Numbered from the stretch's first letter, positions 1-6,497 are shown. The stretch is 14,909 nucleotides of DNA from Oligoflexaceae bacterium (GCA_947474445.1 CANJJY010000055.1:1-14909); one strand, 5' to 3'. A program made the numbers and translations. The notes: generated by a model not told the origin, from the sequence alone.

Positions 1-269
1 ATTTCCAGTCGCAGGCAAAGCTTCCGCGCCTTGCTATCGAACGCCTCCAGGCCCGCGGACTGCCCGTGCTCGAGCCCTATCTCAGCTCGTCGATTCTGAT
101 GCGCGAAAGTCATGGAGCCGGAGTTCCCTTGGCTTTTTTCAAACCTAGCCACAAACTAAGCCTCGAATTCGCTGCACTGGCTGCCTTTCTCTATGCTGGG
201 GAAGGCGAAGCGTCAGCCGCTAAAGCCCCGGGTAAGAAACCGCGTCGCCGGGCGGAAGCGGAGGGTTAA
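1..269 (+). CDS. ParA/Soj-like P-loop ATPase, C-terminal fragment
   Basis: The reading frame is open from the left edge of the window (first full codon at position 3) to TAA at 267-269, giving about 88 residues of a truncated protein. The stretch from about residue 20 to 62 reads like the end of a ParA/Soj/MinD-family ATPase: a 'pVlep.l..s..~res' segment, then 'GVPLAFFKPSHKLS' and a last helix 'EFAALAAFL', which matches the usual 'g.Pl....p.~~~s.ef..La' ending. A basic, Ala- and Lys/Arg-rich tail of about 25 residues follows. The Walker motifs lie outside the window, so the ATPase call rests on the C-terminal pattern only. If it is right, the protein would act in partitioning or positioning of DNA or another cargo. 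The stop codon lies 7 nt before the start of pgeF, so the two genes are probably co-transcribed. Confidence 0.5.
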   Translation, partial: FQSQAKLPRLAIERLQARGLPVLEPYLSSSILMRESHGAGVPLAFFKPSHKLSLEFAALAAFLYAGEGEASAAKAPGKKPRRRAEAEG

Positions 270-276
270 TTCTCTG

Positions 277-993
277 ATGGCCTTCGAGCGATCGTCGTCT
301 TTTCTCTATTTGCAAGAGGTTCAGTGGCTCCCTTCGCAGGATCACATCCCCCGATGGACCGAGCGAGGGATACTCCATGGCTTTACCGGACGCGCTAGCG
401 ATCGGCCCTCGCAGACCATCGCTCTCGATCAAATTCATAGTGCCACGATCATCGAAGTGCCTGCTGTGGTGCAGGGTCGGCTGGAACCTGGGGATGGATT
501 GATCAGTCAAACCCGAGGCCAGATCGTGGGCGTAAAGACCGCAGACTGTCTGCCTATCCTCATCGTGAATCCCCGGGGAGTCATGGCGCTGCATGCGGGG
601 TGGAAAGGTTTGGCCGGCGATATTCTAGGCGAAGCCCTGCGTTGGATGCAGAGAAACCATTGGTCATGGGCCGAGACGGAAATCGCATTAGGACCCTGCA
701 TCAGTCTGGATGCCTTTGAGGTCGGACCTGAATTGATCGATGCCTTTCAAAAAGGCCCATTTCAGATGAACGACTTCGAACTGGCCTTGGCATCGAGCAA
801 AGGCCAGGGCGATCGTTGGCATCTCGACCTCTCCACTGCCGCTCTTCTTCAGATGGCTCGCTTTAAAATTCCACCGGAAAAAATCACAATCGTCAGAACC
901 TGCACCAAACGGGAAAAGGAAACCTGGCATTCCTTTCGAAGGGATGGTGCCCATGCCGGTCGCAACTGGAGCTGGGTGCAGCTAGGTCCCTGA
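277..993 (+). CDS. pgeF: YfiH/PgeF family multicopper-type (laccase-domain) protein, peptidoglycan editing factor
   Basis: This encodes a 238-residue protein of the YfiH (DUF152, Cu-oxidase_4) family. The visible family landmarks are QIH (H54), DGLIS (73-77), the ADCLP motif (C91), HAGWKGL (H106) and GPCIS...FEVG. H54, C91 and H106 correspond to the metal-binding His-Cys-His of E. coli YfiH. In E. coli the family removes wrongly made UDP-MurNAc-L-Ser and so protects peptidoglycan composition; related proteins act as purine nucleoside phosphorylase or adenosine deaminase. The protein is expected in the cytoplasm. The ATG at 277 was chosen because GGAGGG at 260-265 sits at a good distance, and the alternative ATG at 193 would add 28 basic residues overlapping the upstream gene. 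It is probably co-transcribed with the ParA-like gene. Confidence 0.9.
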   Translation: MAFERSSSFLYLQEVQWLPSQDHIPRWTERGILHGFTGRASDRPSQTIALDQIHSATIIEVPAVVQGRLEPGDGLISQTRGQIVGVKTADCLPILIVNPRGVMALHAGWKGLAGDILGEALRWMQRNHWSWAETEIALGPCISLDAFEVGPELIDAFQKGPFQMNDFELALASSKGQGDRWHLDLSTAALLQMARFKIPPEKITIVRTCTKREKETWHSFRRDGAHAGRNWSWVQLGP

Positions 994-1019
994 AGGGAAA
1001 CCCTCGTATCAAAGAAAAA

Positions 1020-1046
1020 GCCCCTTTGAGTTGAACTCAAAGGGGC
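1020..1046 (-). terminator. Rho-independent terminator of the small leftward gene
   Basis: A perfect 13-bp inverted repeat (GCCCCTTTGAGTT and its complement, one central base) is followed on the minus strand by a T-rich run, seen as AAAGAAAAA at 1011-1019 on the plus strand. It lies 53 nt after the stop of the leftward small gene and is oriented to end its transcript. On the plus strand only AATT follows, so it would be a weaker stop for pgeF. Confidence 0.8.
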
Positions 1047-1098
1047 AATTAAGGAAATGAGGGATAGGATGCAAATATAACCAGGGATCGGATGCTTC

Positions 1099-1281
1099 TC
1101 AGCCTTCGACCACTAATACCCATTCTTCGACAGCTTTCACACTTTTCTCGCGGCTTATGTCTGAATCATGCGCTTTCGCATGGGACGTGAGCTTGTTGAT
1201 CTCAGGAGCTTCGCTTCCCGTCACGAGAAGACTGTTGATGAGGAGAAATAGGATTCCGCTTATTTTCTTCACTTTGCTCAC
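1099..1281 (-). CDS. Small exported peptide of unknown function, under a sigma-28-like promoter
   Basis: This is a leftward gene for 60 residues with no family I recognise. It has a short basic N-terminus (SKVKK, residues 2-6), a hydrophobic core (about 10-21) and then a polar segment rich in Lys, Glu, His and Ser with an acidic C-terminus (EEW...VVEG). This fits a signal peptide followed by a small secreted or periplasmic peptide of about 36 residues, or a single membrane anchor. The GTG at 1279-1281 is preferred because GGAGGG lies 7 nt upstream of it; the ATG at 1294-1296 overlaps that ribosome site. The unit is unusually complete for such a small frame: a sigma-28-type promoter at 1313-1339, a ribosome site, the gene, and a strong terminator at 1020-1046. 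This context is the main reason to believe in it. A flagellum- or motility-linked role would follow from the promoter but is inference. Confidence 0.6.
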   Translation of the reverse strand: MSKVKKISGILFLLINSLLVTGSEAPEINKLTSHAKAHDSDISREKSVKAVEEWVLVVEG

Positions 1282-1312
1282 TGCCAAGCCCTCCATCTCA
1301 TGTGCAATAAAC

Positions 1313-1339
1313 TTATCGGCGTTCGTTTTCTTAACTTGA
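1313..1339 (-). promoter_or_regulatory. Sigma-28 (FliA)-type promoter
   Basis: Read leftward, the sequence is TCAAGTTA, 11 bases, then GCCGATAA. The E. coli FliA consensus is TAAAGTTT-N11-GCCGATAA, so the -10 element matches 8 of 8, the -35 element 6 of 8, and the spacer is exact. Transcription would begin near 1306, about 25 nt before the GTG start of the small exported peptide. Confidence 0.7.
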
Positions 1340-1369
1340 GAAATTATTTTTTTGTCTTTAATTCATGAT

Positions 1370-1462
1370 TGTTACATCTTGATGCTAGGTGCAGAATTAT
1401 CTGAGGTTTAGCTCTAAGGTCGCGATTTGGTCCATATTCTGTCGATGCTAGAAAATGTAACA
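1370..1462. repeat. Long-spaced inverted repeat, possible activator binding sites
   Basis: TGTTACATCTT at 1370-1380 and AAAATGTAACA at 1452-1462 are inverted copies matching at 10 of 11 positions. Each contains a TGTWACA core that is itself nearly palindromic. The direct repeat GATGCTAG sits next to each arm, at 1381-1388 and 1444-1451. The sites lie roughly 160 to 250 bases upstream of the sigma-54 -12 element, the distance usual for enhancer-binding activators. The identity of any protein that binds is unknown. Confidence 0.4.
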
Positions 1463-1605
1463 CTGTCTACTTCCGGTAAGAATTCCCGAATCTATCGAGA
1501 ACAACTCAATAAATTTTTGAGGCGCCCTGGTCTCCCTGTCAGGTTCTAAAGCGACAAATACTCAGTGTTTTCCGCATGAAGCTGTAAAAGTCGATAGTTG
1601 GGATC

Positions 1606-1621
1606 TGGCTTGCGTTTTGCA
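1606..1621 (+). promoter_or_regulatory. Sigma-54 (RpoN)-type -24/-12 promoter
   Basis: TGGCTTGCGTTTTGCA aligns with the sigma-54 consensus TGGCACG-N4-TTGCW at 10 of 12 defined positions, with the invariant GG (1607-1608) and GC (1619-1620) at the correct spacing. Transcription would begin near 1632, about 33 nt before the ATG of the haem-lipoprotein gene, leaving room for its ribosome site. Confidence 0.6.
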
Positions 1622-1664
1622 GTATCTGAGTGAACGAGCAGCGAACTATGAAAAGGTAAAGACG

Positions 1665-2234
1665 ATGACGGGCTACAGGCGACATCAAGTTCTTGCAAGC
1701 AAAGAGAGCCGATGGTTCTGGCTGATTCTACCTTTTTATTTTTCCGCGGTAGCCTGCGGGTCGGCTCCCGTCTATGAAGGCAAAGGCGCGGTGCAAGGAG
1801 CAACGGCTCAACCGACCGGCAATCAAGGCAAGACCGCAAGTCCCACGGCCAATGCCCCGGCCACGACCCCGGCGACGGGAGCGAAGTCGAGCCCTGTTAC
1901 AGCAACGGGCAAGAGCCCGGCACCGGCTGCAACTCCAGCGCCTGGAACGAAACTGGCGATACGGACGGCAGCGTCAGCGAGCGAAAAGACGACCATGCAG
2001 GCTCTCTATAGTTCTGCAGCGGCGCAAGGCGGCTGCATGGATTGTCATGGAGCCTTAGCCGCATCGGCAAAAAAAGGGCGGACAGCAGCCCAGATTCAGG
2101 GGGCCGCATCGATCCTTCAGCATGCAACCCCAGCCGCGGCCCGCAAATGGCCTACCGATAAGCTCGATGTGAACGATGATGGTGTGGATACAGCTGTGCT
2201 AAGTGCCAGTGCTATGGCCGAAATCCTCAAATAA
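1665..2234 (+). CDS. Lipoprotein with Ala/Pro/Thr linker and one cytochrome c haem motif
   Basis: This encodes 189 residues. Residues 16-30 are a hydrophobic signal sequence ending in AVA followed by Cys31, a plausible but not ideal lipobox, so the protein is probably anchored to a membrane facing the periplasm. Residues about 40-105 are a low-complexity linker of Ala, Pro, Thr, Gly and Lys. The C-terminal part holds CMDCH (124-128), a CXXCH motif for covalent haem c, in a setting (GGCMDCHG) like that of short monohaem cytochromes. The sixth haem ligand is not obvious; M184 and H153 are candidates. Residues 168-175 (DVNDDGVD) resemble a partial calcium loop. The ATG at 1665 has AAGG 8 nt upstream and was preferred over an ATG at 1617, which falls inside the sigma-54 site. 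It may carry electrons or sense redox state or a ligand. No named family was recognised. Confidence 0.75.
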   Translation: MTGYRRHQVLASKESRWFWLILPFYFSAVACGSAPVYEGKGAVQGATAQPTGNQGKTASPTANAPATTPATGAKSSPVTATGKSPAPAATPAPGTKLAIRTAASASEKTTMQALYSSAAAQGGCMDCHGALAASAKKGRTAAQIQGAASILQHATPAAARKWPTDKLDVNDDGVDTAVLSASAMAEILK

Positions 2235-2254
2235 CGTAGGTAAAAAAGACGCAA

Positions 2255-2288
2255 AAAACGGGAGTATCGGCGATCGATCTCCCGTTTT
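2255..2288. terminator. Bidirectional rho-independent terminator
   Basis: The arms AAAACGGGAG (2255-2264) and CTCCCGTTTT (2279-2288) form a stem that can extend inward through ATCG/CGAT around a small loop. T runs occur on both strands (four on plus, six on minus). It lies between the convergent ends of the haem-lipoprotein gene (stop at 2234) and the outer-membrane protein gene (stop at 2323-2325) and can serve both. Confidence 0.8.
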
Positions 2289-2322
2289 GCTTGAAGTAAA
2301 CCTCTGTCTCCGACGTGCGACC

Positions 2323-2994
2323 TTACAGGGTCACGCGCAGGCCAGCGAGGGTCACGCCGAACTGATTATAAGTATCGGTTTGGCCGTTGTCATCCTTGTC
2401 ATTCTGAATCGAATAATTGATACCGCCGAAGTACCAGGCATTCTTGCTCAAGGGGTAGAGCGCAACGACAGCAAGCTTGAAGAAGTTGCCTTTCATGGAA
2501 TCCTTGGTTTCCATTCCAGTTTCGCTGGTCGTGAGCGTGCTGGTTTTGGTTAGATCGAGAGTCAAGGAATTCTCAAGGCTAAAGGGCCCTGCATTCACGT
2601 AGTAAGTCGCGAAAGTCCCATAGATATTCCGCGTTTTATCGCTTTTTGGTTCGTCTTCTTTGATCGTGTTGTAGCCAATATCAAAGCCCCATTCGATGTC
2701 GTCGCGCACCATATAGCTCGCGCTGAACAAGGCGCTCGCATCCTGGAAAGGGTAGGCGTAGAAGTTGAACTTGCCTATGGTCACCCAGAGGTAGGCATCG
2801 ACGAGATCGCTGGTGGCGACCGTGTTGGTTTTAGTCGTGGCCTCGCTTCCGCTGACTTTCGAGGTTTTCGACGTTTGAGCGTACTTAATCCCCGAGAACT
2901 GGAGGCTGACCGACGCAGGGGTTTCCTCCGCCCGCCCGACAGTCGCGCATGACCAGAGCAGGGTACCTATGGTGACAACGTTCCGTAGCTTCAT
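2323..2994 (-). CDS. Predicted outer-membrane beta-barrel protein
   Basis: This leftward gene encodes 223 residues. Residues 1-22 form a signal peptide (basic MKLRN, a hydrophobic core, then ATVGRA before EET). The rest shows alternating polar and hydrophobic strands rich in Tyr, Phe, Ser and Thr, with Asp/Lys-rich turns (for example DEPKSDKTR and NDKDDNGQTD), typical of a small barrel of about eight strands. The last residues, GVTLAGLRVTL, look like a closing strand, although the C-terminus is Leu rather than the usual Phe. The start at 2994 has AAGGA 7 nt upstream; the frame extends 31 codons further but that part overlaps the promoter and is very basic. The substrate or role is unknown. 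It has its own promoter at 3064-3072 and ends in the shared terminator at 2255-2288. Confidence 0.75.
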   Translation of the reverse strand: MKLRNVVTIGTLLWSCATVGRAEETPASVSLQFSGIKYAQTSKTSKVSGSEATTKTNTVATSDLVDAYLWVTIGKFNFYAYPFQDASALFSASYMVRDDIEWGFDIGYNTIKEDEPKSDKTRNIYGTFATYYVNAGPFSLENSLTLDLTKTSTLTTSETGMETKDSMKGNFFKLAVVALYPLSKNAWYFGGINYSIQNDKDDNGQTDTYNQFGVTLAGLRVTL

Positions 2995-3063
2995 GTCTGT
3001 TTCCTTTCTTGTGCGACCAAGTCTCTCGGTTCTTCCGGAGGAGTTGAATGAGCGCTTTTTTGT

Positions 3064-3072
3064 ATTATAGCA
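3064..3072 (-). promoter_or_regulatory. Extended -10 promoter of the outer-membrane protein gene
   Basis: Read leftward, the sequence is TGCTATAAT, a perfect extended -10 element (TGnTATAAT) for the housekeeping sigma factor. No good -35 hexamer is seen 17 bases upstream, which extended -10 promoters tolerate. The transcript would begin near 3057 with a leader of about 60 nt. Confidence 0.65.
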
Positions 3073-3087
3073 TTTTTGTCGCATCAA

Positions 3088-3147
3088 CCTACCTGTGTAG
3101 GCATTTTTTGCCTCGGAGGCCTACAGCTTGGGCCTCAGCCCAGGCCC
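3088..3147. repeat. Cluster of short inverted repeats between divergent genes
   Basis: Three adjacent palindromic units lie here: CCTAC-CTGT-GTAGG (3088-3101) followed by six T, GCCTC-G-GAGGC (3110-3120), and GGGCCT-CAGCCC-AGGCCC (3130-3147). GTAGGC (3097-3102) can also pair with GCCTAC (3119-3124). They sit between the outer-membrane protein promoter and the ABC-F start and could be operators or a structured leader or attenuator of the rightward transcript. Confidence 0.4.
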
Positions 3148-3188
3148 GTGCTAAGAAGAGTAATCAGTCAGTAGCGTAAGGATGGACG

Positions 3189-5003
3189 ATGAGCGTCTTG
3201 ATCAGTTGTCAGAATGTAAGTAAGGCCATGACCCACAAGGTCCTCTTTAAAGATCTCAACCTCACCCTCGAGGATGGCGAAAGGCTCGGGATCATTGGAC
3301 CTAATGGAGCGGGTAAGTCCACTTTCCTCAAGATACTCGCCGGTCTGGAGACGCTTGACGAAGGGCAGATCTCCTACAAGAAACAGCTCCGGATCGCTTA
3401 CGTCGAGCAGCAGGCCCACCTCGATCCTGAGTTGACGGTAGAAGAGACTCTGGCCGAAGTGGCGCGTCGAGAGCGATTGCCGATCGACTCAAGCCAGATC
3501 GAGGCGCAAAAGATTCTGAGCCGCTTCGGATTCGAAGATTTTTCAGCTCAGGTTCGCACCCTGTCTGGAGGTTGGAAGAAGCGCTTGGCGATCGCCTGTG
3601 CTCTGCTCAACAGTCCTGACCTCGTGCTCTTTGACGAACCGACCAACCATTTGGATATTCGTTCGGTCATCTGGCTGGAGGACTTTCTCAAACAAGCCCC
3701 TTTCGCTTGGGCGCTCGTCAGTCACGACCGCTATTTTCTCGATAGGACCACGCAGCGCATCCTGGAAATTCATTCGCTCTACCCAGGATCGCATCGCTGC
3801 GATAAAGGGAACTACACCCAATTTATTGAATCCAAAGCCGTGTACCTGCAAAACCTGATGCGCGAGCAGCAATCGCTGGCGAACAAGTTGCGGCGTGAAG
3901 ACGAATGGTTGGTGCGGCAGCCCAAGGCGCGCGGGACCAAATCCAAATCGCGGATCGACGAAGCCATGCGCATGAAGGGCGATATGCAGGACATGCGGCA
4001 GCGGCTGCAGCAACAGAGCAGCGATATCGATTTCCAAGGATCGGGTCGTAAGAGCAAGCAATTGATGCTGCTCAAAGATATCGGTCAGAGCTTTGGTGAA
4101 AAGGCTTTGTTCCGCGGTTTGAATCTGGTCCTGAGCCCCGGCAAGATCATCGGCGTCTTGGGTGACAATGGGACAGGTAAATCGAGTCTGCTGAAAATCA
4201 TGGCCGGCGAGATTCAACCGACAGCAGGTACTATCCAAAGCGTGCCTCAGCTCGAGCTCGTCTATTTCGATCAAGGGCGCGAGTCCTTGCAGGGCGAATG
4301 GACCCTCAAGCGAGCCTTGAGCGATGGCCAGGACAATGTGATTTTCCAAGGGCGACCGATCCACGTCGTCTCGTGGGCCCGGCGCTTTCAGTTCCGCAGC
4401 GAGCAGCTCGATCAGCCCATCGGCATGCTATCGGGAGGTGAACAGGCGAAAGTCATCATTTCGCGGCTCATGCTCAGAAAAGCCGATGTCCTCCTGCTTG
4501 ACGAACCCAACAACGATCTCGATATCGATACGCTCGAGACGCTGGAAGACAGTCTCGATGATTTTCCCGGAGCCATCATGATCGTATCGCACGATCGTTA
4601 CTTGCTCGATCGACTCTGTACGGGGTTTCTCGGGCTCATGCGCGATGGTGGGATCGAAGCCTATGCCTCCTACGATCAATGGGAACAAACCCTGCGCGAT
4701 GAAATGAAGAGCGACAGCAAGCGCGATCGCGAGAAGGGATCGGCCGGAAACAAAGCGCGCCCGACCAAATCAAACAAACTCTCTTACAAGGAGCAGCGCG
4801 AGTACGATCTCATGGAAGGTCAAATCCTCGAAGCTGAACAGGCCCTGAATCAAGCCCAAGAGGCGGTCGATGCGGCCTCAGCAACTCAGGATATGCAGGC
4901 GCTGGTCGCTAGTTCGGCTCAGCTGCAAAGCGCTCAAGATCAGGTCGAACGGCTCTATACGCGCTGGACGGAACTGGAAGGCAAGATCCGCGGCGACGCC
5001 TAA
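3189..5003 (+). CDS. uup: ABC-F family ATPase, Uup type
   Basis: This encodes 604 residues with two ABC domains and no membrane segments, the layout of the ABC-F proteins that act on ribosomes. Domain 1 has Walker A GPNGAGKST (37-45), signature LSGGWKKR, Walker B FDEPTNHLD and switch SHDRYFLD. The linker (about 215-285) contains a basic QPKARGTKSKSRIDEA stretch like that of Uup. Domain 2 has GDNGTGKSS, LSGGEQAKV, LLDEPNNDLD and SHDRYLLD. The last 80 residues, after KLSYKEQREYDLM, form a coiled coil like the Uup C-terminal domain. Uup affects ribosome function and precise excision of transposons. The second Walker B region reads DEPNND where DEPTND is usual, a small change. AAGGA 8 nt before the ATG supports the start. 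pfkA follows after 77 nt with no terminator seen. Confidence 0.88.
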   Translation: MSVLISCQNVSKAMTHKVLFKDLNLTLEDGERLGIIGPNGAGKSTFLKILAGLETLDEGQISYKKQLRIAYVEQQAHLDPELTVEETLAEVARRERLPIDSSQIEAQKILSRFGFEDFSAQVRTLSGGWKKRLAIACALLNSPDLVLFDEPTNHLDIRSVIWLEDFLKQAPFAWALVSHDRYFLDRTTQRILEIHSLYPGSHRCDKGNYTQFIESKAVYLQNLMREQQSLANKLRREDEWLVRQPKARGTKSKSRIDEAMRMKGDMQDMRQRLQQQSSDIDFQGSGRKSKQLMLLKDIGQSFGEKALFRGLNLVLSPGKIIGVLGDNGTGKSSLLKIMAGEIQPTAGTIQSVPQLELVYFDQGRESLQGEWTLKRALSDGQDNVIFQGRPIHVVSWARRFQFRSEQLDQPIGMLSGGEQAKVIISRLMLRKADVLLLDEPNNDLDIDTLETLEDSLDDFPGAIMIVSHDRYLLDRLCTGFLGLMRDGGIEAYASYDQWEQTLRDEMKSDSKRDREKGSAGNKARPTKSNKLSYKEQREYDLMEGQILEAEQALNQAQEAVDAASATQDMQALVASSAQLQSAQDQVERLYTRWTELEGKIRGDA

Positions 5004-5080
5004 AAGATATTGTCTGAGCCCGGTTAAACCTTTACAAAACAAAGAACGATGAGCGTGAGACCGAGTCGAAGGAGACGAGT

Positions 5081-6055
5081 ATGAAGAAGCAATCGATCGC
5101 CGTGCTGTGCAGTGGGGGAGATGGCCCAGGAATGAACGCCGCCATTCGCTCCGTGGTGCGGACGGCTTACAGCCTCAATCTCGATGTTTACGGTATTTAC
5201 AAGGGATTCGAAGGCCTGCTCGACAAGTCGATTGTTCACCTCGATCTATCGTCGGTCGGCAACATTATTCAGCGTGGTGGGACCGTCATCTATAGTTCTC
5301 GGAGCTTGCGCTTCATGGAGCCCAGCTATCGCTTCGAAGCAGCTGCCTTTTTGCAGCAGTTAGGTGCTTTGGGGCTGATCGTTATCGGTGGAAACGGCTC
5401 CTTTAATGGGGCGCATCTTCTCCATCGCGAGCACGGCATCCCCGTGGCTTGTATCCCTGGGACGATAGATAACGACATCGATGGAACGGAATTGTCGGTA
5501 GGGTTCGATACCGCCCTCAATACGGCGGTCGAAGCGATCGATAAGATTCGCGATACGGCTACCTCTCACGATCGCAGCTTCCTCGTGGAAGTCATGGGCC
5601 GCTCATCCGGCATGATAGCGATCACAGTGGCTATCGCGACAGGGGCCGAGGCGGTTATATTTCCAGACCGGGAAGTGGATCTTGCGACCGTCGCCGCCAA
5701 CGTCAAACGTGGCGTGGCTCGAGGCAAAAAGTCCTCTATCATCATCGTCGCAGAAGGTGAAAAGGAAGGTCTCGGTCATCTGTACCAGCAACAGCTGAAA
5801 GATCATTATCAGATGGATGCCAAGCTGTGCATCCTCGGTCACATTCAGCGCGGTGGCAATCCGTCCGCTCGTGACCGCTTCATCGGTTCTCTGATGGGTA
5901 ACATGGCCGTTCAGGCCTTGGTCGATGGCGAAGTTGCAGTCGCGACAGTTGTACGTGATGGCAAGTATCAAATCGCTCCCCTTGTGGAGTGTCTTGGTAA
6001 GCGCAACGAGACTGAACATAAGCTCATGGAACTCCTAAACACTCTTGCCCTTTAG
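5081..6055 (+). CDS. pfkA: 6-phosphofructokinase, ATP-type
   Basis: This 324-residue cytoplasmic enzyme phosphorylates fructose 6-phosphate at C1, the committed step of glycolysis. Landmarks are SGGDGPGMNAAIR (11-23), GGT..SSR (66-74), PGTIDND (126-132, with catalytic D130 and the nearby D132), EVMGRSSG and GHIQRGG. The Gly in PGT and the Gly after N105 point to ATP rather than pyrophosphate as donor. One departure is notable: the Mg/ATP site usually written GGDGS (Asp103 in E. coli) is GGNGS here, with Asn105 encoded by AAC at 5393-5395. Length matches the bacterial family. GGAG 6 nt before the ATG gives a ribosome site. The thioesterase gene starts 10 nt after the stop, so the two are probably co-transcribed, possibly together with the upstream ABC-F gene. 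Confidence 0.93.
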   Translation: MKKQSIAVLCSGGDGPGMNAAIRSVVRTAYSLNLDVYGIYKGFEGLLDKSIVHLDLSSVGNIIQRGGTVIYSSRSLRFMEPSYRFEAAAFLQQLGALGLIVIGGNGSFNGAHLLHREHGIPVACIPGTIDNDIDGTELSVGFDTALNTAVEAIDKIRDTATSHDRSFLVEVMGRSSGMIAITVAIATGAEAVIFPDREVDLATVAANVKRGVARGKKSSIIIVAEGEKEGLGHLYQQQLKDHYQMDAKLCILGHIQRGGNPSARDRFIGSLMGNMAVQALVDGEVAVATVVRDGKYQIAPLVECLGKRNETEHKLMELLNTLAL

Positions 6056-6065
6056 AGGTCACGAC

Positions 6066-6497
6066 ATGGGTCTTTTTCCAAGTGGTCTGAGCCTCGATGG
6101 GCTCATGCAGAGCTTACCTCAGTTGGAAAAGAGTTTGGGTATCGTCTTCACCGAGATCGGTGAACGCCACCTGGCCATTGCTTGCACCGTCACTGATATG
6201 TTCCTGCAGCCGCACGGCATCATGCACGGTGGAGTGTCGTGTTTGATAGGTGAGAGTCTGGGCTCGATCGCTGGAAATCTTTCGCTCCACGGCACTGCCA
6301 AGCGAGCTGTTGGTCAGAATCTCAATGCCTTGCATCTGCGTCCCGCTTTGCCGGGAACGCGCTTGCGAGCTGTAGCGGAAGCGTTGCATCTCGGTAACAA
6401 GACGCAGATTTGGGAGATAGGGATCAGTGATGCGGATAAGCAGAAGGCCATTGCCAAGATCACGCTGACTCTTGCTCTCATTGATGCTCATCGATAA
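6066..6497 (+). CDS. menI: Hotdog-fold thioesterase, probable 1,4-dihydroxy-2-naphthoyl-CoA thioesterase
   Basis: This encodes 143 residues of the PaaI/YdiI hotdog family. PHGIMHGG (49-56) and GESLGS (62-67) match E. coli YdiI/MenI, and from this start the residues fall at Q48, H54, E63 and S67, the same numbers as the active site of E. coli YdiI. That agreement supports both the function and the ATG at 6066 over the ATG at 6045, which lies inside pfkA. The 'VGxxLNAxHLRPAxPGxxLRAVAEALHLGxxTQIWEI' pattern is also close to YdiI. The enzyme would hydrolyse DHNA-CoA to DHNA, the substrate of MenA. AGAGG is seen upstream. It sits apart from the main men operon, separated by the leftward polyprenyl synthase pair. 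Other CoA-ester substrates are possible. No terminator is visible between it and the convergent gene at 6551. Confidence 0.82.
   Translation: MGLFPSGLSLDGLMQSLPQLEKSLGIVFTEIGERHLAIACTVTDMFLQPHGIMHGGVSCLIGESLGSIAGNLSLHGTAKRAVGQNLNALHLRPALPGTRLRAVAEALHLGNKTQIWEIGISDADKQKAIAKITLTLALIDAHR

Larger units (their letters stand above)
1282..1664. other. Divergent intergenic control region between the small peptide and haem-lipoprotein genes
   Basis: About 380 bases hold no convincing gene on either strand and are clearly richer in A+T than the flanks. The region contains a leftward sigma-28-type promoter (1313-1339), an inverted repeat with arms at 1370-1380 and 1452-1462, a direct repeat GATGCTAG at 1381-1388 and 1444-1451, a 17-bp imperfect palindrome at 1505-1521 (CTCAA arms around an AT core), and a rightward sigma-54-type promoter (1606-1621). 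The layout is that of a regulated divergent promoter with room for an enhancer-binding activator upstream of the sigma-54 site. Confidence 0.55.

Noticed and set aside
193..276. An upstream ATG that would extend pgeF by 28 residues
   Set aside because: The extension is very basic, overlaps the ParA-like gene, and the ATG at 277 has the better ribosome site and family length.
1157..1339. A 60-residue plus-strand frame opposite the small exported peptide
   Set aside because: It has no ribosome site or promoter, while the minus-strand frame has a promoter, a ribosome site and a terminator.
3543..4364. A 273-residue open frame on the minus strand inside the ABC-F gene
   Set aside because: It lies fully antisense to a gene with clear paired Walker and signature motifs, and its translation shows no family pattern or plausible ribosome site.
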